From Pseudodesulfovibrio profundus (GTDB lineage: Bacteria > Desulfobacterota > Desulfovibrionia > Desulfovibrionales > Desulfovibrionaceae), in contig NZ_LT907975.1 of NCBI RefSeq assembly GCF_900217235.1, forward strand, positions 3,137,001 to 3,201,000: a stretch of 64,000 nt of DNA. The letters run 5' to 3'. Numbering within the stretch: position 1 is the first letter of the stretch; each line of letters starts with the position of its first letter. The notes below the pieces were generated by a model that saw only the letters and a program-made list of their open reading frames with translations, had not been told where the DNA came from and made no database searches. A program made the translations under genes and the position numbers. Below, in pieces: positions 18,317 to 27,455 of the stretch.

Positions 18317-19302
18317 GAGTGATTCTCCTTTTGTTGCGGGAAGATGCGTTGTGCCAGCTCATGCAGCACCGTCCGGGTCTCCGGTGTGGCGCGATAGCCA
18401 AGCGCTCGATCGAGCGCGTAGGTCACGGGTTGGATGCCCTGGCGGGCAAGCGGTTGGAATCGGACGGTCAGGTCCGCCCAGCGGATAAGGGTACGAGTCG
18501 AGAACGTCACCTCAATGGTGTCGCGGAAGTTGCCGTCGGCCTCGCCCATGAAAAGCTTCCGCACTTCGTTGGCAAATTCGACCATTTTCGTGCGCACTTC
18601 TTTGGGTAGGCCAGGGGCCTTGCGATGCAGCAATTCACGCTCGGCTTTAGGGCTGGGGTAGCCGATTTCGCAGAGCCAAAACCGGTCCATGAACGCCAAG
18701 TTTTGCCTGAGCGTGCCCTGGTACAGACCGGTTTCATCAGTCCCTCCATTGGTGTTTGCTGTGGCTGCAAATCGGAACAGAGGGTGAGGCTTGATTACTT
18801 CCCCACCGTTTTCGGGAATACACAACGGATCGCCATCGAGAATTCCATTGAGGCCAGCAGCAGTCGCCGGGTCGAGCAGGTCAATTTCGTTGAGCAGGAA
18901 GAGCCCTCCGAATTTCATAGCCATGGCCAATGGCCCGTACTGAAAGCTCATATTCGAGTCTTCCACGGTCAGATGACCGACCATATCCGGGAACTCCAGT
19001 CGCCCATGGCCGGTAATGTCGAACACGGGATAATTCAGCTTGGCAGCGAGTTGCTTGATGAGGCTGGTTTTTCCCGAGCCAGCAGGGCCAAACACGTACA
19101 GCGGGTCAGATGAATCCATGAACCACACTACGACATCGCGGCTGGAGTCATGGAACAGGTATTCTGGATTCAGGTCAGGGGTAAACGAGGACGAGGTTGC
19201 AAAGCCACGCACTGTTCGCTTGGACTTCTTACCGCTGAAAACTTTGCCTGCGTCGTGGTCTGCAGGTTGAAGGGTTTGTAATTCTTTCAGGGTTTTGTTC
19301 AT
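18313..19302 (-). CDS. CobS/MoxR-like AAA+ ATPase
   Basis: 329 aa from ATG 19302, which follows AAGGAGG; the longer frame upstream would translate the leader hairpin. Walker A is GPAGSGKTSL, Walker B LFLLNEIDLL, sensor 1 RFAATANTNGG, Arg finger region LAFMDRFWL. This is the CobS-like branch of MoxR AAA+ ATPases, which remodel or load VWA partners. It heads the operon ATPase - DUF3150 - VWA - zinc ribbon. Its 5' leader contains the same covarying hairpin as the ERF operon. Confidence 0.9.
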   Translation of the reverse strand: MNKTLKELQTLQPADHDAGKVFSGKKSKRTVRGFATSSSFTPDLNPEYLFHDSSRDVVVWFMDSSDPLYVFGPAGSGKTSLIKQLAAKLNYPVFDITGHGRLEFPDMVGHLTVEDSNMSFQYGPLAMAMKFGGLFLLNEIDLLDPATAAGLNGILDGDPLCIPENGGEVIKPHPLFRFAATANTNGGTDETGLYQGTLRQNLAFMDRFWLCEIGYPSPKAERELLHRKAPGLPKEVRTKMVEFANEVRKLFMGEADGNFRDTIEVTFSTRTLIRWADLTVRFQPLARQGIQPVTYALDRALGYRATPETRTVLHELAQRIFPQQKENHS

Positions 19303-19628
19303 GAATTCCTCCTTTGGAAATGAAAAGCCCCTGCTCCACATGATGTGGGACAGGGGCACAATTTGTTTGTGTTGGGAAGCTAAAAAGAACTCGTTCTTAT
19401 GTGGATAATATATGTCTGAAATTTCTTGAAAAGCAGAGTGCCAACGGCGGCGGCAGTGATGCGATCTTTTGGCTTTGATTCAAGATGCTGTGGGTGGTCA
19501 TGCACAAAAGATCGAAATATGGGGCAACAGAAGTGCTTGTCGCTGGCAGACTCTCTTTCCTTAGGCCTGGGAATAGAGTATGTGGTTGAGACGTTAGTAA
19601 ATTTTAACAGGCTATAGTTAATGTCGAT
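19303..19628. promoter_or_regulatory. Divergent control region of the ATPase operon and the triple-fusion helicase
   Basis: A 326-bp region between oppositely directed genes. It includes the 31-nt hairpin at 19327-19357 and a short palindrome AAGAAC-TC-GTTCTT (19384-19397) suited to a regulator or promoter. No ribosome site is clear before the helicase start. Confidence 0.45.
19327..19357 (-). promoter_or_regulatory. Leader hairpin, copy 1
   Basis: A 31-nt stem-loop: GCCCCTG/CAGGGGC outer stem, one A-C mismatch, a six-position inner stem and a 3-nt loop, followed on the minus strand by TTTTCATTTCC, AAGGAGG and the ATPase start. Copy 2 at 26766-26796 has identical length and position relative to its gene, with paired changes (12:20 A-T versus G-C; 9:23 T-G versus G-C). 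This is RNA-level conservation and suggests attenuation or protein binding. Confidence 0.75.
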
Positions 19629-22600
19629 ATGTTGTCTTTTGACGATATCCTGAATTCTTCGATTGCTGTCGATCTTGAAATACATCCTGAAGGCAACCAC
19701 CTTCTGGCTGTTGGTGCGTATGTAAAGCGATCAGAGCAACATGTTTCAAGAAATGGGGGGAAACTTTCTCCCTGTGAAGCTCTTGATGGCCTTGATCGTC
19801 TTGCACAAGAGGAAGAATTCATTGTCGGCCACAACATAATTCAACACGACTTACCCTATCTGAAAGGAATGGCGGATAACGCGCGGATTTTTACGTTGCC
19901 CGCAATTGATACGTTGATCCTTTCACCTCTCGCATTTCCACAAAATCCATATCATCGCCTGGTGAAGGGTTATAAGCTCGTAAAGGACACCATCAACAAT
20001 CCTGTGGCCGATTCAAAGTTGGCTCTTGGCTTACTTGAAATGGAAGCAGATGTTTTTGCGCAGCTTCCCGAAAGTACGCTTCAGTTTTATGGCTATTGTT
20101 TGAGGGCCACGCATCCAGAACATGGCTTTGGAGCTTTTTTTGAGGCCATTGCCCGAAAGCCCCTTCCAAGCCAGCGAGAAGCTGAAGCAATATGGATGGA
20201 TGAGTTGGGGACGAAAGCCTGTTCCAACCATGCAATTGAAATATTTCACGAGGCAACAGCCACTCAAGATCAAACGTGGAAGCTTGCTTATATTGCTGCC
20301 TGGATTCGTGCTGAGAACGGTACATCTGTTCTGCCTCCTTGGGTCAGGTACGCCATGCCGGGTATTACGTCGGATTTGAATCGACTTCGCTCGACATCCT
20401 GCAACAATAATAGTTGCGAGTATTGCACTTCCAATCACGATCCTCATACTGCGCTTAAGGCTTTTTTCGGCTTCGAAACATTCCTTCCTGTCAAAGATGA
20501 GAGCCCTCCGCTTCAGGAGTCCATTGTCAAAGTTATGCAGGCTGGCAAGCCACTGTTGGCCATTCTCCCTACAGGGGGAGGAAAATCCCTTTGCTATCAA
20601 CTCCCAGCCCTCATGCGTGCCCGACAGCGGAAAGTGATGACGCTTATCCTTTCACCTCTTCAGTCACTCATGAAGGATCAGGTGGATGGATTGGTCTCCA
20701 AAGGCATAGCCAATGCGGGGATGATCAATGGTCTGCTTACGCCGCTTGAAAGATCTGCCACCCTGGAATCAATAAGGTTGGGCGACATAGATATCCTTTT
20801 CATCGCGCCCGAGCAGCTGAGAAATACGGTAGTAAAACGCACGCTCGCACAGCGGGAGCTTGGTCTGGTTGTCGTGGATGAAGCGCATTGCCTTTCAAAG
20901 TGGGGGCATGATTTCAGGCCGGATTATCTCAATATTGGCCCCTATCTTAGGAATCGGTTCAAGGACTCAATCGACGACTTGCCGCAAGTGGCTTGTTTTA
21001 CAGCGACTGCAAAGCTGGATGTCATTACGGATATCGCTGATCACTTCCGGGAAGAACTGGGCTGTGAGCTTGAAATCGTCGAAGGGGGACATGAGCGGAC
21101 AAATTTGAGCTTTGAAGTGATAGCGGTTTCACCAGATCAGAAGCAGGCCACCATACATCAACTCCTTCTCGATTACTTCCCGTTGGATGAAAACGGCATG
21201 CCTCCGGCAGATTGCGGGAGTGCAATCGTATTCGCTGCCACACAAAACAGAACCAAAGCGCTCAGTGAATTTCTTTCCCGGGAAGGATGGCAGGCGGATT
21301 ACTTCCATGGCGGGCGGACTCCTGATGAAAAAAGGCAGGTGCAGGAACGATTTCTTGATGGTGAACTGACGGTCATTGCCGCAACAAATGCATTCGGCAT
21401 GGGGGTGGATAAACCTGATGTGCGGTTAGTCATTCATGTGGATACTCCCGGATCTCTTGAGAACTATCTTCAGGAGGCTGGACGAGCGGGACGGGATAGG
21501 GAACAAGCCCATTGTGTTCTGCTTTTCTCTCGTGATGATCTTGATGAGCAGTTTTCCATTGCCGCAGATGCCGAAATAACCCGAGATGAAATCAACGGTG
21601 TATATCAGGGACTCAAGCGGATGGCCCGTAATCATCCGGAAGAGACCATAGTCGTGACGTCTGGAGAGATACTCAAGTCAGATGATGTTGGTGCTGCCGG
21701 GGATCTTTCTGTTGAAAGCCGTGGGTATGACACGAAAGTGAAAATGATCATTTCCCGTTTGGAGCGAACTGGAAAACTTAAACGTGGAGATAACCAGGCA
21801 AACGTCATACAGGGGCAGGTTCTGGCTCCTGATTTGCAGGAAGCCAAGAAACGCATTGCTCAGCTTAACCTCCAAGGTAGAAAACGTGAAATTTGGGAGT
21901 CCCTGCTCGCGGAACTTTTGGCATCAGATGCGCGGGAATTGCTCAACACCGATCAACTGACTTCAGTTACAGGCCAAACTCCACAAGAGCTCTTGGCGAC
22001 GTTGCACGAAATGCGGGGCGCACGCCTTATCAACCACGACCTGAACATGACGGCGTTTGTTCGGCATGGTGTTCAGAAGAGTTCAAAAAAATGCTGGGAG
22101 CAAGAGCTACTTCTCGAAAAGGAACTGCTTGGCTTCATGGAAGAGCAGTTCCCTGATGCTGAAGTGGGCAGTCGAGCTGTCATGCATATGAGAAGCACCG
22201 CTCAGGAGCTGAAGGATAGAGGGTGTGACGGAGCGCAGCCGGATAGGATACGCAGACTGCTCTCTTTATGGAGACGTGAGCGGTTGATTGATTTTTCCCC
22301 CAGGGGAAGTGGGCATCTCGAAATACGATTCAGGGAGGAGTGGCAAACAGTTCGGGGAAAATCCGAAAATCGTCGGGCCGTTGGTGGTGTTATACTTGGT
22401 GCACTCTTAGGAAAAATCCCGTCAGGGCGTCGGGGGAAAAACATTTTGATATCGTTCAGGACAGAGGATTTGACGAAATCTCTGTCGCGTGATGCTCGTT
22501 TTACAGGGCTTACGAATTTGGAGCGTTTGGCGAATGACGCATTGTTGGCCCTGAACCATCTGGAGATCATAAACCTGCAAAGTGGCCTCTCTGTTTTCCG

Positions 22601-24746
22601 CCCTGCTATGACTTTGGAAATTAATGCGGACAGCCCGCAATTTACGTTGGCGGAGTTCTCGTTCCTGGCTCAATTTTTCGACCAGAAACGGCTGCAAGTC
22701 CACATCATGGGCCTATATGCCCAGTTTGCTTCTCAAGGGATAAAACGTGCAATGGCAATGGTCAGAGACTACTTTACGCTGACTATTAATCAGTTCCTGG
22801 CACGATACTTCAAAGGGCGGGAGAAGGAGATCAAACGCCCCCTGACGCAGGAAAGCTACGATGCAATCGTAACAGATTTGCGCAACAAGGATCAGGAGAA
22901 GATTGTCTCGGCCCCCAGCAAAGGGAATATGCTGGTCCTGGCTGGGCCAGGTTCTGGGAAAACTCGCTGTATTGTCCATCGGATTGCCTACCTGCTTCGT
23001 GTTGAACGTATACCGGGCAGGAAGATACTGGCACTGGCTTTCAACCGAAGTGCCGCTGCACAGATTCGAGCAAGATTGCGGGAGTTGGTCGGGCGGGACG
23101 CACGTTTTGTCCGAGTGTATACTTATCACGCTTTGGCAATGAACCTTACGGGTGGCTCCTTGGTGGGGAAAAAGCAGGTTGCGGCAACAGCCTTTGATGA
23201 TTTTATCGGCGATGCGGTGAATATGCTCCGGGAGGAGTCTGAAGAGGATTACGGCATCAAGACTATGCGAGACAGGTTGTTGTCAGGTTTGTCGCATATA
23301 CTTGTTGATGAGTACCAGGATATCAATTCCCTTCAATACGATTTTCTCTCGCTTCTCGCCGGTCGAATAGAGCAAGACTCGGACGAGAAGCCTTCCCTTA
23401 TGGCCGTTGGAGACGACGATCAGAATATCTATGCCTTTGATGGTTCAAATATCGAGTTCATCCGTAGGTTCAAAGAAGACTATAATGCCAAAGAGTATCA
23501 TCTCACTTTGAACTACCGCAGTCTGTCTCCCATTGTAGAGGTTGGCGAACAGCTCATTCAGAAAAATAGGGATAGAATGAAGGTCGATGTCCGTATGCGT
23601 GCTGCACGCCAGGGACTGTTGGGTAGCAGAGAGTCCGTTGTTAAAATTGTATACACTGAAGACAGGGCGGCTCGTCTCAAAGGCGCTTTGTCGCTTTGCG
23701 CTGAGGTGATGGAATCTGACAAGGGTTTGCCGCTTGAAGATATCTGTATCCTTTGCCGTTCAAACCGGGAACTCGACAGTTTGCTTCTTCTTTCTCAGTA
23801 CAGCAGCGTGAAGCTTCGCGCACTTCGACCGCGCCCCTGGGACTTGACGCGGACAAGAGAATTTCTCGTGATCAAATCTTGTCTGGAGTATTGTTCGGAA
23901 GAAATGGTGCGAGGGGAGAAGTTGCGAGAATTGGTCAACGATCTGCTGTTGGGAAGTGGATTCGCAGCAAACAATATCTGGCTGACTTCCATTCGGCTTT
24001 TGTTGGATCAGTACTTGGAAGAAAGTATGGCCCCACGGTCAATCGCTACTTTCATAATGCATCTGTACGAGTCTGCGCGGGAGCAAAAAAATAATTGTCG
24101 CCCGGAGCCGGGAGCGGTTGTCGCCTCGACTATTCACACAGTGAAAGGGTTGGAGTTTTCTTCGGTCATAATGCCTGCCCAGCCTGTCCGGGCCGCATTG
24201 GGAGAGGAGGAGCGGAGACTCTATTACGTGGGCATGACTCGGGCCAAAGACAAACTCTATTGCCTGTCGAGCCAGGATAATCCTAATCCGTTTTTGGCTG
24301 ATGTTGAGAGGCTTCATCCATCAACGAGGCGGCGTTTTGCTTTATCGCCAAAAGAACATGAGGCGTATCAGACACAGTATTGGGATATGAGTCTAGGCGA
24401 TGTAATAATTTCTTTTCCGGGCTATCTCTCCTCAGCGGATCGAATTCAAGCTGCCTTGGCTCAAATGGAGCCGGGATATAGCGAGGGCCTCTCCCTTGTC
24501 ATGCAAGGCGACAGACACGTCATTACATTTGCCGGGCCAACGCATTTCGGCCCCCTTGCACGGCTTTCATTGTCCGGAGAAAAGGTTTTGCAAGAATATC
24601 TCAGCAAAGGTCTTGAGGCCCAGAAAGTGACGTACATGGCGTCACAACACTGGAATCGGGATGAGAGTGACACTTCGACTTCGCTCGATTCTTGGTTTGT
24701 TGGTTTGTTTAGGGTTGAATTTGTTCCCAATCCTGAGCGGCAGTAG
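19629..24746 (+). CDS. Exonuclease - RecQ helicase - UvrD helicase triple fusion
   Basis: 1705 aa, far longer than RecQ (~600) or UvrD (~720). Residues 1-~240 look like a DEDD 3'-5' exonuclease: DLE at 15-17, [12 protein letters not shown] at ~67-78 and a later Asp in [11 protein letters not shown] Cys cluster (CNNNSCEYC, ~258-266) may bind metal. The RecQ part has Walker [13 protein letters not shown] (~312), [15 protein letters not shown] (~415) and [11 protein letters not shown] (~615-625). The UvrD/Rep part has [10 protein letters not shown] (~1103), [11 protein letters not shown] (~1226), [22 protein letters not shown] and [10 protein letters not shown] (~1532). Two opposing-family 3'-5' helicase engines and a nuclease on one chain suggest DNA-end or branch processing in island maintenance or defence. 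Confidence 0.88.
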   Translation: MLSFDDILNSSIAVDLEIHPEGNHLLAVGAYVKRSEQHVSRNGGKLSPCEALDGLDRLAQEEEFIVGHNIIQHDLPYLKGMADNARIFTLPAIDTLILSPLAFPQNPYHRLVKGYKLVKDTINNPVADSKLALGLLEMEADVFAQLPESTLQFYGYCLRATHPEHGFGAFFEAIARKPLPSQREAEAIWMDELGTKACSNHAIEIFHEATATQDQTWKLAYIAAWIRAENGTSVLPPWVRYAMPGITSDLNRLRSTSCNNNSCEYCTSNHDPHTALKAFFGFETFLPVKDESPPLQESIVKVMQAGKPLLAILPTGGGKSLCYQLPALMRARQRKVMTLILSPLQSLMKDQVDGLVSKGIANAGMINGLLTPLERSATLESIRLGDIDILFIAPEQLRNTVVKRTLAQRELGLVVVDEAHCLSKWGHDFRPDYLNIGPYLRNRFKDSIDDLPQVACFTATAKLDVITDIADHFREELGCELEIVEGGHERTNLSFEVIAVSPDQKQATIHQLLLDYFPLDENGMPPADCGSAIVFAATQNRTKALSEFLSREGWQADYFHGGRTPDEKRQVQERFLDGELTVIAATNAFGMGVDKPDVRLVIHVDTPGSLENYLQEAGRAGRDREQAHCVLLFSRDDLDEQFSIAADAEITRDEINGVYQGLKRMARNHPEETIVVTSGEILKSDDVGAAGDLSVESRGYDTKVKMIISRLERTGKLKRGDNQANVIQGQVLAPDLQEAKKRIAQLNLQGRKREIWESLLAELLASDARELLNTDQLTSVTGQTPQELLATLHEMRGARLINHDLNMTAFVRHGVQKSSKKCWEQELLLEKELLGFMEEQFPDAEVGSRAVMHMRSTAQELKDRGCDGAQPDRIRRLLSLWRRERLIDFSPRGSGHLEIRFREEWQTVRGKSENRRAVGGVILGALLGKIPSGRRGKNILISFRTEDLTKSLSRDARFTGLTNLERLANDALLALNHLEIINLQSGLSVFRPAMTLEINADSPQFTLAEFSFLAQFFDQKRLQVHIMGLYAQFASQGIKRAMAMVRDYFTLTINQFLARYFKGREKEIKRPLTQESYDAIVTDLRNKDQEKIVSAPSKGNMLVLAGPGSGKTRCIVHRIAYLLRVERIPGRKILALAFNRSAAAQIRARLRELVGRDARFVRVYTYHALAMNLTGGSLVGKKQVAATAFDDFIGDAVNMLREESEEDYGIKTMRDRLLSGLSHILVDEYQDINSLQYDFLSLLAGRIEQDSDEKPSLMAVGDDDQNIYAFDGSNIEFIRRFKEDYNAKEYHLTLNYRSLSPIVEVGEQLIQKNRDRMKVDVRMRAARQGLLGSRESVVKIVYTEDRAARLKGALSLCAEVMESDKGLPLEDICILCRSNRELDSLLLLSQYSSVKLRALRPRPWDLTRTREFLVIKSCLEYCSEEMVRGEKLRELVNDLLLGSGFAANNIWLTSIRLLLDQYLEESMAPRSIATFIMHLYESAREQKNNCRPEPGAVVASTIHTVKGLEFSSVIMPAQPVRAALGEEERRLYYVGMTRAKDKLYCLSSQDNPNPFLADVERLHPSTRRRFALSPKEHEAYQTQYWDMSLGDVIISFPGYLSSADRIQAALAQMEPGYSEGLSLVMQGDRHVITFAGPTHFGPLARLSLSGEKVLQEYLSKGLEAQKVTYMASQHWNRDESDTSTSLDSWFVGLFRVEFVPNPERQ

Positions 24747-24815
24747 TGGATTGTTTTTTGATACTGTGTAGATCTGACCAGCAAGGTCACAAGTGCCCAT
24801 GGACCACTTATGCCC

Positions 24816-24851
24816 AAAAAAACAAGGTGCACTCCTGAGGAGCACACCTTG
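24816..24851 (-). terminator. Terminator of the ERF/nuclease operon
   Basis: CAAGGTG...CTCCTGAGGAG...CACCTTG long stem followed on the minus strand by seven T, just after the nuclease stop. On the plus strand it also lies downstream of the helicase gene and may serve both. Confidence 0.8.
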
Positions 24852-24854
24852 TCT

Positions 24855-26072
24855 TCATGCCGCCGATTTCAACGGTTTGTTAATTTTGCTGATGTACAAC
24901 CGCTCATGCGGCTTTCCCTCCTTTTCGCATTGTTCCAAAGCCGACTGGGTCTTGAGTTCGTCGCCGATCAATGAAATCAGCTTGTCCGCTACCAGGGAGC
25001 GGTCAAGCGTTCTTCGACCAGCCACTGTTACAACACGGAAACGATGATCTCCTGTCGAGATCCAATCCTGCCCACCAACCAGATGATATGTCTGCCTGAT
25101 GCGTTTCTCTGACTCGGCGATGCGCTCCTCAAGGGCCGTCTTCTGTTTCTTGAGCATGGCGAGCTCTTCCAGTTCCAGTCCGCAAGCGGAATCCGTGGGA
25201 ATGTTCACGGCCTGAAACTTCGGGCAGTCCGCATTGACATCACACCAGTCGCACAGAGGATGAAAACCCTGGCAATAGTCGAGGGCGTTTAACTCCAGGT
25301 TGCCTGCTCGCATGTCTCCCGCCGTCCGCCAGATTGCCACAGCCGTTTGCAGACATGCTTCAAGCATGGCCTGATCCGGCAAGTATGGACCGAACGGCCT
25401 GACCTCGGACAGGGAGATGGAAAGCACCCAGGCTTCGATATCCACATTGTTAGAGGATTCGGGCAAAGCCACGTTGAAAACGGACTGTATTGCCTGAGGG
25501 AACGTGACGGATTTCAACTCCGTTTCAGGGACGGAAAAGCACGGCTCACTCCAGCAGGACTTGAGCAGTCCGACCTGGCCATAGAGCTGCGCTTCATACG
25601 ATGCGTACAGCGACTCCGGAATACGCGCATTGCTCTTGAGTTCAAGAATTCGCACGGCAGGCCGCAGGCCGCCCCAGACAAGGGTAAAATCCAGATGCGC
25701 CTTGATGGGCACGCCGCTGTGCACGATGCAGATCTCAAGCTGCGGCAACAGCTTTACGCCAGTGGCTAGAAGTGCCTTTTCAATTCCGTGTTCCTGCCAG
25801 TGCCCGCGCTGTAGGGTGATCTGTCGTTCGAGAGTACGGGCGACATCATCAGGTGCTAGCCCACCCACGGCGGTTGCGGCGGGAATGCCGGATAAACCAA
25901 GCTTGCTCGCCACGGCCGAACGCATGCACTCCATTCCTTTGCCGATGTCCGACATGCCAATGTACTTGCTACGGTCTCCAAGCTCGCTGGCAGTCTTCTT
26001 TTCAGCGTGAACCAGAAATCCTTGGGTAAGAAGTCGTAACAAGCCATGTGATTTTGTGTTATCATGCTGCAT
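24855..26072 (-). CDS. PD-(D/E)XK nuclease, RecB/Cas4-like, with Fe-S-type cysteines
   Basis: 405 aa from ATG 26072, which has GGAGG 8 nt upstream and overlaps the ERF stop; the longer frame to 26249 runs inside the ERF gene. The nuclease core shows HLDFTLVWGG then RILELKS (D ... E-x-K) and SYEAQLYGQVGLL. A C-terminal CDWCDVNADC cluster resembles the 4Fe-4S cysteines of Cas4/AddB nucleases. C-terminal residues form a coiled coil (LEELAMLKKQKTALEERI). Together with the ERF protein it makes a nuclease/annealase recombination pair, comparable in logic to phage exonuclease plus Beta/RecT; role inferred. Confidence 0.82.
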   Translation of the reverse strand: MQHDNTKSHGLLRLLTQGFLVHAEKKTASELGDRSKYIGMSDIGKGMECMRSAVASKLGLSGIPAATAVGGLAPDDVARTLERQITLQRGHWQEHGIEKALLATGVKLLPQLEICIVHSGVPIKAHLDFTLVWGGLRPAVRILELKSNARIPESLYASYEAQLYGQVGLLKSCWSEPCFSVPETELKSVTFPQAIQSVFNVALPESSNNVDIEAWVLSISLSEVRPFGPYLPDQAMLEACLQTAVAIWRTAGDMRAGNLELNALDYCQGFHPLCDWCDVNADCPKFQAVNIPTDSACGLELEELAMLKKQKTALEERIAESEKRIRQTYHLVGGQDWISTGDHRFRVVTVAGRRTLDRSLVADKLISLIGDELKTQSALEQCEKEGKPHERLYISKINKPLKSAA

Positions 26073-26742
26073 CGGCGTACCTCCACCACACCTTGCGGGC
26101 GCCGTCCCACCGGAATCCGGCCTTACGGAGGAACTCCTTCTTGGAATGGGTATCACCGGTTGCCAGCACGCATTGCTTGCCGTCGTTGGCTGTGCCTTGC
26201 CGGTACAGCACACCATCAAGACGGGGCAAATTAGCGGTCTCAAGGGCATTGCCCTGAGGTGTCGTTTGAGGCCTCGTGACGCCTGAGTTCATCCCGTGGT
26301 TACGGGAGTGAAAACCGGAGTTGTGCTGACTGTCCTGACGTGAAGCCATTTCGCCGTCATCGTCACTTTCGGTCACAATCCCGATCAGGGCAGACAATCC
26401 GTACCGACGAGCGTAGGTCATAGCCGATCCATATCCCTGAGGATCGTTCTTTGGCAGCGGCATGGTCAGCAAGGACGCCTGCCATTGACCTGTCTCGGCA
26501 TGGACGACCTTGGTGACAAGACCGAGTTGGTTTGCTTCGACCGATACCGGATACTGGGTGAGCCAAATACCGTGCGCAAGCAGAGCGTCTCTGCATGCGT
26601 TCATGATGGAATGAAGCGTGGCATAACGGCTGTTTGTAAACGTGTTCTCTGCGTCCTTGAGAGCAGGAGATAGTGTCTGCTGCACCTGGATCATCGCCTC
26701 AGCTAATTCAGTGATTTCCTGGGAACTCATCTGGGGTTCCAT
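26062..26742 (-). CDS. ERF-family single-strand annealing protein
   Basis: 226 aa from ATG 26742, preceded by AAGGAGG. ERF family features: TFTNSRYATLHSIMNACRDA, HGIWLTQYPV, GSAMTYARRYGLSALIGI and an acidic TESDDDGE end. ERF proteins anneal single-stranded DNA in phage and island recombination. The C-terminal ~50 residues form a small extra module (KEFLRKAGFRWDGARKVWWR), a pattern seen in small domains of mobile-element DNA enzymes. It is the first gene of the operon, with the nuclease gene overlapping its stop. It carries leader hairpin copy 2. Confidence 0.85.
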   Translation of the reverse strand: MEPQMSSQEITELAEAMIQVQQTLSPALKDAENTFTNSRYATLHSIMNACRDALLAHGIWLTQYPVSVEANQLGLVTKVVHAETGQWQASLLTMPLPKNDPQGYGSAMTYARRYGLSALIGIVTESDDDGEMASRQDSQHNSGFHSRNHGMNSGVTRPQTTPQGNALETANLPRLDGVLYRQGTANDGKQCVLATGDTHSKKEFLRKAGFRWDGARKVWWRYADAA

Positions 26743-26765
26743 ATTTCCCTCCTTGAAATGAGAAA

Positions 26766-26796
26766 GCCCCTGCGCCGCGATGTGCGGCACAGGGGC
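26766..26796 (-). promoter_or_regulatory. Leader hairpin, copy 2
   Basis: A 31-nt stem-loop with the same outer stem, mismatch, inner stem and loop size as copy 1 at 19327-19357. It is followed on the minus strand by a T-rich stretch, CATTTC and AAGGAGG, 23 nt before the ERF start. Compensating substitutions keep the inner stem paired. Confidence 0.75.
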
Positions 26797-27455
26797 AAAA
26801 TGTCAATTGGTTGATCGAAATGAAAAAACCTTATACTTCAATCAAGTAATATATATTTCACTCGATTTGAAATGCAAACTGTGGCGTTGATTATTGGATG
26901 CCGCCCTTCAGGAAGAAAGAATTGACGCAATAGTGACGGAGACATTACAAAGAACGAAAAATTTAAACAATCCAGCCGCTATAACCCTTTATTTGAGTAT
27001 ATAGCACATTGAATCATTAAACTTGGATTAGCCGAAAACTGCGAATATTAATCCAATGAGAAATCCCCCGGCTCTGCCGGGGGACCATAAGAGTTCGACT
27101 TATGCGGGAATCGTTTTGGGCGTAAGCCCCTCAGCACCTGTATTGCTGCTGCCTTCCCTTGGTTGTCGCATGTCGAAATGGTTGGTGGGGTAATTGTACA
27201 GGCATAGAGGTTGCTGTCTGAGAATAGGGTTTTCCGCCTTTAGGCGGTTCTTAAAGCCACTTTGATTGGCTCACAAATCAAGCCCCTGGCTTTGCCGGGG
27301 GTATCTGACTGCAACTCATTTCCGCTAAGCCAAATGGTGTTTTCCAATGCTCTCGGAAGCTGAAAAAATGTTGGGAATGATTGTGGCTTAATGCAAACAA
27401 AGAGAAATAGTCTGGTCGGTTGACAATGGCTGCGTCACGATAAGGAGAAATAAGC
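26797..27455. other. 659-bp gap with hairpins of a probable decayed small transposable element
   Basis: No protein gene is seen. Two similar palindromes, CCCCCGGCTCTGCCGGGGG (27066-27084) and CCCCTGGCTTTGCCGGGG (27281-27298), each follow AAATC and bound about 230 bp. A third, CCGCCTTTAGGCGG (27233-27246), lies between them. Hairpins of this type flank IS200/IS605-like elements and REP-type MITEs, and no transposase frame remains. On the minus strand a GGAAGGCAGCAGC stretch recalls SRP RNA but lacks its other conserved core. The defence operon promoter must lie in 27300-27440. Confidence 0.45.

Noticed and set aside
27060-27200. SRP (4.5S) RNA-like stretch GGAAGGCAGCAGC on the minus strand
   Set aside because: The other conserved SRP core (GUCAGG before CCGGAAGG) is missing and the surrounding pairing is weak; it lies inside a palindrome-bounded remnant. 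A cmsearch would settle it.
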